Below, in pieces: positions 44,250-57,668 of a DNA stretch of 64,000 bases. Origin of the DNA: Toxonevra muliebris (lineage: Eukaryota; Arthropoda; Insecta; Diptera; Pallopteridae); the NCBI GenBank assembly GCA_963691655.1, contig CAVNUY010000010.1, positions 1 through 64,000 of the forward strand, written 5' to 3'. A program made the position numbers and the translations under genes. How positions within the stretch are numbered: the first letter of the stretch is position 1; every line of letters starts with the position of its first letter. The notes below the pieces were generated by a model. It saw nothing but the letters and a program-made list of their open reading frames with translations, was not told the origin of the DNA and searched no databases.

Positions 44250-46042
44250 CGTTACTCTCCGATGCGGCCCGATATCGGAGAGAAACCGTACAAATACAGT
44301 CAGTATTAACCCACGGCTGCAAACTTAGTCCATGGGCACGGTCCGCGTGTCACCCTGGATTGTGGGGGTTTTATTTAAGAGGGTTTGCTCCCTCCGCATG
44401 GGATTTCTTAGCCAGTTGCATGTCAAATATCTGTTGCATCCTGATATTAGTGCAGTCAGATATCTGTTGCATCCTGATACCAGGTTACGACATCTATCCG
44501 ACACGTAGCTGTTACCAGCCGTCACTACGTGGAGGTGAACCCCACATAGCATACTAGTATAAATAACAAAATTGTTTGGGTATAGTTATGCATAACGCTC
44601 GCGTCTTTTTTCCGACCAAAAACTTTCTACCAAAAATTTTTAAAAACTGTAAATCGAGTCATATTTTTTCAGAAAAAAATATTTAAATTCAGGTTTGTTT
44701 AGTTTATTTTATTCCAGTTGTTTTCAAATGTTGCCAAATGGGCACTCTAGTAGAATATCGATGCAAAACATTTTGTTTTGATCCCGTTATCTGCTAGCGT
44801 TTCTAAATGGCAACGGTAAAATTGGAAGAATAATGCTGTTGAGACTGTTGCTTCTACTATGTATAGACAAAAACCTGTAGGAATAACTACTAGATGGAGT
44901 GCAGCTGACGTCTAAAGGTAATCGGTTCTGATTCCGTCACAGTCGAAAACTATACTAAGTATATGGAAGCCGATTAAAAATGAACGCGTACAGAATCAGA
45001 AGCAAAAAATGGTGGTGGTCTCTATTTGCATGGTTACTCGATGAAGCGATTCAATATGCTTGGCAATCGGATTATTACTCCCTTTGTACATGTATTCTAC
45101 TAGCGTTGCCATATGGGCACATGACCTCTCTAAAAAAACAGTGGAAAAATCAAAGCCAAAAGATGAATTTACGTTATTTAGAATTTTTTTTTTAGTTTTT
45201 AAAAATTTAGCCATTTTATTTGCCATATTTTATTTTGGGAGATAATGGGTTAAAGTGATATTGATAACTATTTCTCAAGCCAAGGAGACAACTTAGCACT
45301 AAACTCTTCATTAAGTAACAAAATGATAAGTAAACAATACTGCAGACTCCGTTTACATACTCTACTGTAACACTAGTGATCAGCATTTTTGCGAGCGAAA
45401 TGGTATACACCACCTTGAAAGATGGCCTCCCGTGATTTCAAAACCATAATTAGTTTGTCTGGGTGTTTTGAGAAATTCACTGGTACAGGTATAAAATTCA
45501 TGTTTATAACTTTTTTCATAGACAAGTTGCAACCGAAAATAAATTGAAGGTTGTACCAAAGATTTTAATAATATATAAAAATTCATGCATTTATTTGTCT
45601 GTATAAAAATTAAAAGAGGAAATATTTGAAATTAAGAGAATGAGAAAACCAAGAGAGTTAAAAATAAACTAAAACTCCAAAGAGTAAGTTTTTGACGTGT
45701 AAACATCTTAGCTCACATGAAATAAGAACACGGTAGAGAGAATTCGGTTGTAACTTTGTAAAGTTTATTACAAATGAAATTTTGAAAAATGGAAATTATA
45801 CAATGTGGAAAGAGCGACCGAACGGTTGGAAAATATTCACAAGAATAGTAATAAGGATAAAGAAAAGAACAGAATAGAGCGGTGAAAATAGAGTAAGGAG
45901 AGAAAAAGGAAGAAATAGAAAAAAGGAGTATTGGGAAAGGGCCCAAACATAGAAAAGAATAGAAAATAGTAGATGGCTTAGACATCCCGGCTCCCTTGCA
46001 CGGGTGCATCATCGATGACGTCTTGTAAGCGTTGTAAGGAGT

Positions 46043-46414
46043 TCACAACATCGCCCAGCAGGCTTCTAACTCTCTGGTCTCGGAAATGGGACGTCTCAAG
46101 GCTTCGATTATAGTCCGATTGGAAGTCGAAGAAAGTGGGGGTGCATGCACAACTGCATTGGATGGCCGTCGAGGTGCTTGATTTCGAGGTCTAGTTACTC
46201 TTCCGGTCTGCGCGCGCTGCTGGACTTGCACGGGTCTGGACACCGGATAAAGGAGAGTATGGTGGTCCAAACCGCACTTTCGACACCTGCTGTCCGACGT
46301 ACAGTGAGCGGTGGTATGGGTGGTCGCCAGGCAATTAAAGCAGTAACCACGTGCCCTGGCCGCTTGCGCTCGCTGGTTTGGGGTCATCGCGAGGAAGCCT
46401 CGACAGCACCGCAA
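46043..46414 (-). pseudogene. gag-like zinc-knuckle fragment, unit 5
   Basis: Same fragment, unchanged at protein level. Confidence 0.75.
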
Positions 46415-46616
46415 CGAATGAAAGCGGAAGCATAATCTGCACTAGCGCACGTTTGCAGGCTGACGCTGAGTCACAGGAGATGCAACTGCTGGCTGCGGTT
46501 GTTGGTTCGCAAGAGCTGCATCTGCAGATTGGACCTGTGGAGTACTGGAAAAGTAGAAACATTAGTTTGGGAATACTAATAGTGAGTAGAAATGAGAATT
46601 CTACTGGATCTGTATT

Positions 46617-47639
46617 TTACGCTAGAGGTAAAATACACAATTTCACGATGGAACGTGTTATTACACCGTTTTGAGTGCGCAAATCAACAACGCGAATGTG
46701 GTTATCGGGACCACGGTGTAATTGAATGATCCGGCCGAGATGCCAGTCATTTGGGGGAAGGAGTTCGTGTTTTATGACTGCGAACTCTCCTTCTACAGGA
46801 TCTTTCTGCGGATGTTTCCATTTATACCGCTTTTGAAGATCTCTCAGGTATTCATCTTTCCAGCGGCGGCTGAATTGATGATGTAGGACCTTGAGTTTTT
46901 CCCAACGGTTAATGAGAGAGAGATTCTCAGAATTAGGTTCAGGTGGGGCCAATAGAGGTGCACCTCGGAGAAAGTGCCCACGGGTAATTGCTGTGAGATC
47001 AGCAGGATCCTGTGAGGCAGGAGAAGGTGACCGGGAATTAAGAACGGCCTCTATTTTGGCGAGTAGAGTAGAAAACTTTTCGAATGTGAATTTATGGTTA
47101 CCAGCTGTCTTTTTGAGATGAGTTTTGAAACTCTTGACAGCTGAATCCCACAAACCATCCATGTGAGGAGCACTTGGAGGGATAAAGTGCCAATTTATGC
47201 CTTGAGGAGCATATTTTTGGGAGATATCAATAGAGACTTCTTTGAGGAATTTTAAGAAGTCTTTACTAATGGCGCGTTGAGCGCCGACAAATGTTGTGCC
47301 ATTGTCACTCATCAGTTTTTTCTCATCCAAATTTTCTGTGGTAATTATATTTGTTATATGTTTCCTCAGCTTGCATAGGTCTTCATTCCACCATACCGGA
47401 ACTGGTTTCTTGCTGTGGGTGATCGGACAGGATGCTTTGAAGGCCGCCTGTAGGGCGTCCTCAAAGATCTCTACCTTCTCATCCAAATTTTCTGTGATAA
47501 TTATATTTGTTATATGTTTAGGTCGAAGCTTTGACTTAGCCACTCTTCTAAAAGAGTTCCAGTCAATTATTTTTGGGTTTCTGTATGGTGGTGCGTTCTC
47601 AGTCTTAAGATTCACCTTGATCCACCCCAATGTTATCAT
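46617..47639 (-). pseudogene. LINE-BEL chimeric frame, junction 5/6
   Basis: Same fusion with two private changes. GLWDSAV replaces the catalytic-region Glu by Asp, and NDWHLGRI replaces Arg by His. Loss of the catalytic Glu shows no constraint on integrase activity. Confidence 0.85.
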
Positions 47640-48309
47640 TGTCTGTGATGAGTGTTAGGTCAAGGACCTCTTCCCAAACTTCGAATTCACGTGTGCTGGG
47701 GAAAACGAAGGTAGGATTGTTGCCCTTGTTAAATACATTTAGATTAGTGTTAAGAATGAAATCGAAAAGGGACTCACCTCTTATGTTGGTTTCCGTGCTT
47801 CCCCAAAGCTCATTTCTTGAGTTTGCATCGCAGCCCAGTAGAAGTGTATCCTTGGCTGAGAGTGCTGATGTTAAGTGCGCAATCTTGCTCAAAATGAATA
47901 CGGCCTTCAAGTATCGTGACTTGAGTTGGGCACCTTCGGATTTCTTTTTATCCGACGGCCTGCGATCACAATGGCTGATGACCGAGGCCGCTTTGGATGT
48001 TGATGGTTTGGATGTTTCTATGATAGGGTTGCTTTGGCTGGCACTCCCTATCTTAGTGATTATTATTTCCTGGCTTGAGGCCAGGAGATTTTCTTCCTCT
48101 GCTAGAGAAAGGGCCTCCCTAAGTGCCTCTGCATCTTTCGCGGAGATGCTGGGATTGGCTATAACGCTATCCGGACTTTTTTGTTTTTTATTCATTATAT
48201 CAGTTTCTTGCGATCGCTTCGCCGGGCCGAAGCCAAGCTCGGCGATCAATGAGGTTAAGGGGAAATATATGGTCAACCACGCCAGCGCCCCATGCCTTGG
48301 TAAGGCCAC
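47605..48309 (-). pseudogene. LOA-type LINE ORF1-endonuclease fusion, unit 6
   Basis: Same fusion frame with PSISAKD and NLNV as in unit 1, plus a private SQEIIIT change. Sharing with the edge unit rather than its neighbours shows exchange across the array. Confidence 0.8.
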
Positions 48310-50109
48310 CGTTACTCTCCGATGCGGCCCGATATCGGAGAGAAACCGTACAAATACAGTCAGTATTAACCCACGGCTGCAAACTTAGTCCATGGGCACG
48401 GTCCGCGTGTCACCCTGGATTGTGGGGGTTTTATTTAAGAGGGTTTGCTCCCTCCGCATGGGATTTCTTAGCCAGTTGCATGTCAAATATCTGTTGCATC
48501 CTGATATCAGTGCAGTCAGATATCTGTTGCATCCTGATACCAGGTTACGACATCTATCCGACACGTAGCTGTTACCAGCCGTCACTACGTGGAGGTGAAC
48601 CCCACATAGCATACTAGTATAAATAACAAAATTGTTTGGGTATAGTTATGCATAACGCTCGCATCTTTTTTCCGACCAAAAACTTTCTACCAAAAATTTT
48701 TAAAAACTGTAAATCGAGTCATATTTTTTCAGAAAAAAATATTTAAATTCAGGTTTGTTTAGTTTATTTTATTCCAGTTGTTTTCAAATGTTGCCAAATG
48801 GGCACTCTAGTAGAATATCGATGCAAAACATTTTGTTTTGATCCCGTTATCTGCTAGCGTTTCTAAATGGCAACGGTAAAATTGGAAGAATAATGCTGTT
48901 GAGACTGTTGCTTCTACTATGTATAGACAAAAACCTGCAGGAATAACTACTAGATGGAGTGCAGCTGACGTCTAAAGGTAATCGGTTCTGATTCCGTCAC
49001 AGTCGAAAACTATACTAAGTATATGGAAGCCGATTAAAAAATGAACGCGTACAGAATCAGAAGCAAAAAATGGTGGTGGTCTCTATTTGCATGGTTACTC
49101 GATGAAGCGATTCAATATGCTTGGCAATCGGATTATTACTCCCTTTGTACATGTATTCTACTAGCGTTGCCATATGGGCACATGACCTCTCTAAAAAAAC
49201 AGTGGAAAAATCAAAGCCAAAAGATGAATTTACGTTATTTAGAATTTTTTTTTTAGTTTTTAAAAATTTAGCCATTTTATTTGCCATATTTTATTTTGGG
49301 AGATAATGGGTTAAAGTGATATTGATAACTATTTCTCAAGCCAAGGAGACAACTTAGCACTAAACTCTTCATTAAGTAACAAAATGATAAGTAAACAATA
49401 CTGCAGACTCCGTTTACATACTCTACTGTAACACTAGTGATCAGCATTTTTGCGAGCGAAATGGTATACACCACCTTGAAAGATGGCCTCCCGTGATCTC
49501 AAAACCATAATTAGTTTGTCTGGGTGTTTTGAGAAATTCACTGGTACAGGTATAAAATTCATGTTTATAACTTTTTTCATAGACAAGTTGCAACCGAAAA
49601 TAAATTGAAGGTTGTACCAAAGATTTTAATAATATATAAAAATTCATGCATTTATTTGTCTGTATAAAAATTAAAAGAGGAAATATTTGAAATTAAGAGA
49701 ATGAGAAAACCAAAAGAGTTAAAAATAAACTAAAACTCCAAAGAGTAAGTTTTTGACGTGTAAACATCTTAGCTCACATGAAATAAGAACACGGTAGAGA
49801 GAATTCGGTTGTAACTTTGTAAAGTTTATTACAAATGAAATTTTGAAAAATGGAAATTATACAATGTGGAAAGAGCGACCGAACGGTTGGAAAATATTCA
49901 CAAGAATAGTAATAAGGATAAAGAAAAGAACAGAATAGAGCGGTGAAAATAGAGTAAGGAGAGAAAAAGGAAGAAATAGAAATAGAAAAAAGGAGTATTG
50001 GGAAAGGGCCCAAACATAGAAAAGAATAGAAAATAGTAGATGGCTTAGACATCCTGGCTCCCTTGCACGGGTGCATCATCGATGACGTCTTGTAAGCGTT
50101 GTAAGGAGT

Positions 50110-50481
50110 TCACAACATCGCCCAGCAGGCTTCTAACTCTCTGGTCTCGGAAATGGGACGTCTCAAGGCTTCGATTATAGTCCGATTGGAAGTCGAAGAA
50201 AGTGGGGGTGCATGCACAACTGCATTGGATGGCCGTCGAGGTGCTTGATTTCGAGGTCTAGTTACTCTTCCGGTCTGCGCGCGCTGCTGGACTTGCACGG
50301 GTCTGGACACCGGATAAAGGAGAGTATGGTGGTCCAAACCGCACTTTCGACACCTGCTGTCCGACGTACAGTGAGCGGTGGTATGGGTGGTCGCCAGGCA
50401 ATTAAAGCAGTAACCACGTGCCCTGGCCGCTTGCGCTCGCTGGTTTGGGGTCATCGCGAGGAAGCCTCGACAGCACCGCAA
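50110..50481 (-). pseudogene. gag-like zinc-knuckle fragment, unit 6
   Basis: Same fragment, unchanged at protein level. Confidence 0.75.
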
Positions 50482-50683
50482 CGAATGAAAGCGGAAGCAT
50501 AATCTGCACTAGCGCACGTTTGCAGGCTGACGCTGAGTCACAGGAGATGCAACTGCTGGCTGCGGTTGTTGGTTCGCAAGAGCTGCATCTGCAGATTGGA
50601 CCTGTGGAGTACTGGAAAAGTAGAAACATTAGTTTGGGAATACTAATAGTGAGTAGAAATGAGAATTCTACTGGATCTGTATT

Positions 50684-51706
50684 TTACGCTAGAGGTAAAA
50701 TACACAATTTCACGATGGAACGTGTTATTACACCGTTTTGAGTGCGCAAATCAACAACGCGAATGTGGTTATCGGGACCACGGTGTAATTGAATGATCCG
50801 GCCGAGACGCCAGTCATTTGGGGGAAGGAGTTCGTGTTTTATGACTGCGAACTCTCCTTCTACAGGATCTTTCTGCGGATGTTTCCATTTATACCGCTTT
50901 TGAAGATCTCTCAGGTATTCATCTTTCCAGCGGCGGCTGAATTGATGATGTAGGACCTTGAGTTTTTCCCAACGGTTAATGAGAGAGAGATTCTCAGAAT
51001 TAGGTTCAGGTGGGGCCAATAGAGGTGCACCTCGGAGAAAGTGCCCACGGGTAATTGCTGTGAGATCAGCAGGATCCTGTGAGGCAGGAGAAGGTGACCG
51101 GGAATTAAGAACGGCCTCTATTTTGGCGAGTAGAGTAGAAAACTTTTCGAATGTGAATTTATGGTTACCAGCTGTCTTTTTGAGATGAGTTTTGAAACTC
51201 TTGACAGCTGATTCCCACAAACCATCCATGTGAGGAGCACTTGGAGGGATAAAGTGCCAATTTATGCCTTGAGGAGCATATTTTTGGGAGATATCAATAG
51301 AGACTTCTTTGAGGAATTTTAAGAAGTCTTTACTAATGGCGCGTTGAGCGCCGACAAATGTTGTGCCATTGTCACTCATCAGTTTTTTCTCATCCAAATT
51401 TTCTGTGGTAATTATATTTGTTATATGTTTCCTCAGCTTGCATAGGTCTTCATTCCACCATACCGGAACTGGTTTCTTGCTGTGGGTGATCGGACAGGAT
51501 GCTTTGAAGGCCGCCTGTAGGGCGTCCTCAAAGATCTCTACCTTCTCATCCAAATTTTCTGTGATAATTATATTTGTTATATGTTTAGGTCGAAGCTTTG
51601 ACTTAGCCACTCTTCTAAAAGAGTTCCAGTCAATTATTTTTGGGTTTCTGTATGGTGGTGCGTTCTCAGTCTTAAGATTCACCTTGATCCACCCCAATGT
51701 TATCAT
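50684..51706 (-). pseudogene. LINE-BEL chimeric frame, junction 6/7
   Basis: Same 340-residue fusion of the common type. Confidence 0.85.
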
Positions 51707-52376
51707 TGTCTGTGATGAGTGTTAGGTCAAGGACCTCTTCCCAAACTTCGAATTCACGTGTGCTGGGGAAAACGAAGGTAGGATTGTTGCCCTTGTTAAA
51801 TATATTTAGATTAGTGTTAAGAATGAAATCGAAAAGGGACTCACCTCTTATGTTGGTTTCCGTGCTTCCCCAAAGCTCATTTCTTGAGTTTGCATCGCAG
51901 CCCAGTAGAAGTGTATCCTTGGCTGAGAGTGCTGATGTTAAGTGCGCAATCTTGCTCAAAATGAATACGGCCTTCAAGTATCGTGACTTGAGTTGGGCAC
52001 CTTCGGATTTCTTTTTATCCGACGGCCTGCGATCACAATGGCTGATGACCGAGGCCGCTTTGGATGTTGATGGTTTGGATGTTTCTATGATAGGGTTGCT
52101 TTGGCTGGCACTCCCTATCTTAGTGATTATTGTTTCCTGGCTTGAGGCCAGGAGATTTTCTTCCTCTGCTAGAGAAAGGGCCTCCCTAAGTGCCTCTGCA
52201 TCTTTCGCGGAGGTGCTGGGATTGGCTATAACGCTATCCGGACTTTTTTGTTTTTTATTCATTATATCAGTTTCTTGCGATCGCTTCGCCGGGCCGAAGC
52301 CAAGCTCGGCGATCAATGAGGTTAAGGGGAAATATATGGTAAACCACGCCAGCGCCCCATGCCTTGGTAAGGCCAC
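51672..52376 (-). pseudogene. LOA-type LINE ORF1-endonuclease fusion, unit 7 (first copy)
   Basis: Same fusion frame with the unit-3 marker AWFTIYF. It is followed by a second, truncated copy from the 678-bp duplication. Confidence 0.8.
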
Positions 52377-52451
52377 CGTTACTCTCCGATGCGGCCCGAT
52401 ATCGGAGAGAAACCGTACAAATACAGTCAGTATTAACCCACGGCTGCAAAC

Positions 52452-53054
52452 TTAGGTAGGATTGTTGCCCTTGTTAAATATATTTAGATTAGTGTTAAGA
52501 ATGAAATCGAAAAGGGACTCACCTCTTATGTTGGTTTCCGTGCTTCCCCAAAGCTCATTTCTTGAGTTTGCATCGCAGCCCAGTAGAAGTGTATCCTTGG
52601 CTGAGAGTGCTGATGTTAAGTGCGCAATCTTGCTCAAAATGAATACGGCCTTCAAGTATCGTGACTTGAGTTGGGCACCTTCGGATTTCTTTTTATCCGA
52701 CGGCCTGCGATCACAATGGCTGATGACCGAGGCCGCTTTGGATGTTGATGGTTTGGATGTTTCTATGATAGGGTTGCTTTGGCTGGCACTCCCTATCTTA
52801 GTGATTATTGTTTCCTGGCTTGAGGCCAGGAGATTTTCTTCCTCTGCTAGAGAAAGGGCCTCCCTAAGTGCCTCTGCATCTTTCGCGGAGGTGCTGGGAT
52901 TGGCTATAACGCTATCCGGACTTTTTTGTTTTTTATTCATTATATCAGTTTCTTGCGATCGCTTCGCCGGGCCGAAGCCAAGCTCGGCGATCAATGAGGT
53001 TAAGGGGAAATATATGGTCAACCACGCCAGCGCCCCATGCCTTGGCAAGGCCAC
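52452..53054 (-). pseudogene. LOA-type LINE ORF1-endonuclease fusion, truncated extra copy in unit 7
   Basis: A 200-residue version that ends at NKGNNPT. There the duplication breakpoint joins it to the leader end of the first copy, creating a stop. The last 34 residues, including EVWEEVLDLTLI, are lost. Confidence 0.82.
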
Positions 53055-54854
53055 CGTTACTCTCCGATGCGGCCCGATATCGGAGAGAAACCGTACAAAT
53101 ACAGTCAGTATTAACCCACGGCTGCAAACTTAGTCCATGGGCACGGTCCGCGTGTCACCCTGGATTGTGGGGGTTTTATTTAAGAGGGTTTGCTCCCTCC
53201 GCATGGGATTTCTTAGCCAGTTGCATGTCAAATATCTGTTGCATCCTGATATCAGTGCAGTCAGATATCTGTTGCATCCTGATACCAGGTTACGACATCT
53301 ATCCGACACGTAGCTGTTACCAGCCGTCACTACGTGGAGGTGAACCCCACATAGCATACTAGTATAAATAACAAAATTGTTTGGGTATAGTTATGCATAA
53401 CGCTCGTATCTTTTTTCCGACCAAAAACTTTCTACCAAAAATTTTTAAAAACTGTAAATCGAGTCATATTTTTTCAGAAAAAAATATTTAAATTCAGGTT
53501 TGTTTAGTTTATTTTATTCCAGTTGTTTTCAAATGTTGCCAAATGGGCACTCTAGTAGAATATCGATGCAAAACATTTTGTTTTGATCCCGTTATCTGCT
53601 AGCGTTTCTAAATGGCAACGGTAAAATTGGAAGAATAATGCTGTTGAGACTGTTGATTCTACTATGTATAGACAAAAACCTGCAGGAATAACTACTAGAT
53701 GGAGTGCAGCTGACGTCTAAAGGTAATCGGTTCTGATTCCGTCACAGTCGAAAACTATACTAAGTATATGGAAGCCGATTAAAAAATGAACGCGTACAGA
53801 ATCAGAAGCAAAAAATGGTGGTGGTCTCTATTTGCATGGTTACTCGATGAAGCGATTCAATATGCTTGGCAATCGGATTATTACTCCCTTTGTACATGTA
53901 TTCTACTAGCGTTGCCATATGGGCACATGACCTCTCTAAAAAAACAGTGGAAAAATCAAAGCCAAAAGATGAATTTACGTTATTTAGAATTTTTTTTTTA
54001 GTTTTTAAAAATTTAGCCATTTTATTTGCCATATTTTATTTTGGGAGATAATGGGTTAAAGTGATATTGATAACTATTTCTCAAGCCAAGGAGACAACTT
54101 AGCACTAAACTCTTCATTAAGTAACAAAATGATAAGTAAACAATACTGCAGACTCCGTTTACATACTCTACTGTAACACTAGTGATCAGCATTTTTGCGA
54201 GCGAAATGGTATACACCACCTTGAAAGATGGCCTCCCGTGATCTCAAAACCATAATTAGTTTGTCTGGGTGTTTTGAGAAATTCACTGGTACAGGTATAA
54301 AATTCATGTTTATAACTTTTTTCATAGACAAGTTGCAACCGAAAATAAATTGAAGGTTGTACCAAAGATTTTAATAATATATAAAAATTCATGCATTTAT
54401 TTGTCTGTATAAAAATTAAAAGAGGAAATATTTGAAATTAAGAGAATGAGAAAACCAAGAGAGTTAAAAATAAACTAAAACTCCAAAGAGTAAGTTTTTG
54501 ACGTGTAAACATCTTAGCTCACATGAAATAAGAACACGGTAGAGAGAATTCGGTTGTAACTTTGTAAAGTTTATTACAAATGAAATTTTGAAAAATGGAA
54601 ATTATACAATGTGGAAAGAGCGACCGAACGGTTGGAAAATATTCACAAGAATAGTAATAAGGATAAAGAAAAGAACAGAATAGAGCGGTGAAAATAGAGT
54701 AAGGAGAGAAAAAGGAAGAAATAGAAATAGAAAAAAGGAGTATTGGGAAAGGGCCCAAACATAGAAAAGAATAGAAAATAGTAGATGGCTTAGACATCCC
54801 GGCTCCCTTGCACGGGTGCATCATCGATGACGTCTTGTAAGCGTTGTAAGGAGT

Positions 54855-55226
54855 TCACAACATCGCCCAGCAGGCTTCTAACTCTCTGGTCTCGGAAATG
54901 GGACGTCTCAAGGCTTCGATTATAGTCCGATTGGAAGTCGAATAAAGTGGGGGTGCATGCACAACTGCATTGGATGGCCGTCGAGGTGCTTGATTTCGAG
55001 GTCTAGTTACTCTTCCGGTCTGCGCGCGCTGCTGGACTTGCACGGGTCTGGACACCGGATAAAGGAGAGTATGGTGGTCCAAACCGCACTTTCGACACCT
55101 GCTGTCCGACGTACAGTGAGCGGTGGTATGGGTGGTCGCCAGGCAATTAAAGCAGTAACCACGTGCCCTGGCCGCTTGCGCTCGCTGGTTTGGGGTCATC
55201 GCGAGGAAGCCTCGACAGCACCGCAA
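54855..55226 (-). pseudogene. gag-like zinc-knuckle fragment, unit 7
   Basis: Same fragment with one Ser to Tyr change (APPLYSTSN), shared only with unit 8. Confidence 0.75.
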
Positions 55227-55428
55227 CGAATGAAAGCGGAAGCATAATCTGCACTAGCGCACGTTTGCAGGCTGACGCTGAGTCACAGGAGATGCAACTG
55301 CTGGCTGCGGTTGTTGGTTCGCAAGAGCTGCATCTGCAGATTGGACCTGTGGAGTACTGGAAAAGTAGAAACATTAGTTTGGGAATACTAATAGTGAGTA
55401 GAAATGAGAATTCTACTGGATCTGTATT

Positions 55429-56451
55429 TTACGCTAGAGGTAAAATACACAATTTCACGATGGAACGTGTTATTACACCGTTTTGAGTGCGCAAATCAAC
55501 AACGCGAATGTGGTTATCGGGACCACGGTGTAATTGAATGATCCGGCCGAGACGCCAGTCATTTGGGGGAAGGAGTTCGTGTTTTATGACTGCGAACTCT
55601 CCTTCTACAGGATCTTTCTGCGGATGTTTCCATTTATACCGCTTTTGAAGATCTCTCAGGTATTCATCTTTCCAGCGGCGGCTGAATTGATGATGTAGGA
55701 CCTTGAGTTTTTCCCAACGGTTAATGAGAGAGAGATTCTCAGAATTAGGTTCAGGTGGGGCCAATAGAGGTGCACCTCGGAGAAAGTGCCCACGGGTAAT
55801 TGCTGTGAGATCAGCAGGATCCTGTGAGGCAGGAGAAGGTGACCGGGAATTAAGAACGGCCTCTATTTTGGCGAGTAGAGTAGAAAACTTTTCGAATGTG
55901 AATTTATGGTTACCAGCTGTCTTTTTGAGATGAGTTTTGAAACTCTTGACAGCTGATTCCCACAAACCATCCATGTGAGGAGCACTTGGAGGGATAAAGT
56001 GCCAATTTATGCCTTGAGGAGCATATTTTTGGGAGATATCAATAGAGACTTCTTTGAGGAATTTTAAGAAGTCTTTACTAATGGCGCGTTGAGCGCCGAC
56101 AAATGTTGTGCCATTGTCACTCATCAGTTTTTTCTCATCCAAATTTTCTGTGGTAATTATATTTGTTATATGTTTCCTCAGCTTGCATAGGTCTTCATTC
56201 CACCATACCGGAACTGGTTTCTTGCTGTGGGTGATCGGACAGGATGCTTTGAAGGCCGCCTGTAGGGCGTCCTCAAAGATCTCTACCTTCTCATCCAAAT
56301 TTTCTGTGATAATTATATTTGTTATATGTTTAGGTCGAAGCTTTGACTTAGCCACTCTTCTAAAAGAGTTCCAGTCAATTATTTTTGGGTTTCTGTATGG
56401 TGGTGCGTTCTCAGTCTTAAGATTCACCTTGATCCACCCCAATGTTATCAT
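55429..56451 (-). pseudogene. LINE-BEL chimeric frame, junction 7/8
   Basis: Same 340-residue fusion of the common type. Confidence 0.85.
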
Positions 56452-57121
56452 TGTCTGTGATGAGTGTTAGGTCAAGGACCTCTTCCCAAACTTCGAATTC
56501 ACGTGTGCTGGGGAAAACGAAGGTAGGATTGTTGCCCTTGTTAAATATATTTAGATTAGTGTTAAGAATGAAATCGAAAAGGGACTCACCTCTTATGTTG
56601 GTTTCCGTGCTTCCCCAAAGCTCATTTCTTGAGTTTGCATCGCAGCCCAGTAGAAGTGTATCCTTGGCTGAGAGTGCTGATGTTAAGTGCGCAATCTTGC
56701 TCAAAATGAATACGGCCTTCAAGTATCGTGACTTGAGTTGGGCACCTTCGGATTTCTTTTTATCCGACGGCCTGCGATCACAATGGCTGATGACCGAGGC
56801 CGCTTTGGATGTTGATGGTTTGGATGTTTCTATGATAGGGTTGCTTTGGCTGGCACTCCCTATCTTAGTGATTATTGTTTCCTGGCTTGAGGCCAGGAGA
56901 TTTTCTTCCTCTGCTAGAGAAAGGGCCTCCCTAAGTGCCTCTGCATCTTTCGCGGAGGTGCTGGGATTGGCTATAACGCTATCCGGACTTTTTTGTTTTT
57001 TATTCATTATATCAGTTTCTTGCGATCGCTTCGCCGGGCCGAAGCCAAGCTCGGCGATCAATGAGGTTAAGGGGAAATATATGGTCAACCACGCCAGCGC
57101 CCCATGCCTTGGCAAGGCCAC
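56417..57121 (-). pseudogene. LOA-type LINE ORF1-endonuclease fusion, unit 8
   Basis: Same fusion frame. Its upstream leader shares the GGLAKAWG marker with the extra copy in unit 7. Confidence 0.8.
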
Positions 57122-57619
57122 CGTTACTCTCCGATGCGGCCCGATATCGGAGAGAAACCGTACAAATACAGTCAGTATTAACCCACGGCTGCAAACTTAG
57201 TCCATGGGCACGGTCCGCGTGTCACCCTGGATTGTGGGGGTTTTATTTAAGAGGGTTTGCTCCCTCCGCATGGGATTTCTTAGCCAGTTGCATGTCAAAT
57301 ATCTGTTGCATCCTGATATCAGTGCAGTCAGATATCTGTTGCATCCTGATACCAGGTTACGACATCTATCCGACACGTAGCTGTTACCAGCCGTCACTAC
57401 GTGGAGGTGAACCCCACATAGCATACTAGTATAAATAACAAAATTGTTTGGGTATAGTTATGCATAACGCTCGTATCTTTTTTCCGACCAAAAACTTTCT
57501 ACCAAAAATTTTTAAAAACTGTAAATCGAGTCATATTTTTTCAGAAAAAAATATTTAAATTCAGGTTTGTTTAGTTTATTTTATTCCAGTTGTTTTCAAA
57601 TGTTGCCAAATGGGCACTC

Positions 57620-57668
57620 TAGTAGAATATCGATGCAAAACATTTTGTTTTGCATCGATATTCTACTA
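57620..57668. repeat. Perfect palindrome, 22-bp arms and 5-base loop (unit 8 only)
   Basis: Arms 57620-57641 and 57647-57668 are exact reverse complements around atttt. In all other units only the inner six bases of the right arm exist (gttttg), followed by atcccgttatc. In unit 8 the four bases atcc are replaced by 16 bases copied in inverted orientation from the left arm. Confidence 0.95.

Larger units (their letters stand above)
43260..47319. repeat. Array unit 5 (4060 bp)
   Basis: It lacks one A near 44979, as in unit 4, and one 6-bp copy of agaaat near 45917 in the spacer. It also has a private change (gatattagtg near 44444). Confidence 0.95.
47320..51386. repeat. Array unit 6 (4067 bp)
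   Basis: Its LINE part shares three substitutions with unit 1 (for example aaatacattt near 47734 and cggagatgctgg near 48143). Its spacer shares catcctggctcc (near 50051) with unit 3, so it is a clear mosaic. Confidence 0.95.
51387..56131. repeat. Array unit 7 (4745 bp, with 678-bp partial duplication)
   Basis: The LINE part runs to aaactta near 52454 and then jumps back to ggtaggattg, repeating 678 bp (51778-52455 again as 52456-53133). The first copy has unit-3-like markers. The second has ccttggcaagg, as in unit 8. It also shares the gtcgaataaag change (near 54941) with unit 8. Confidence 0.95.
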
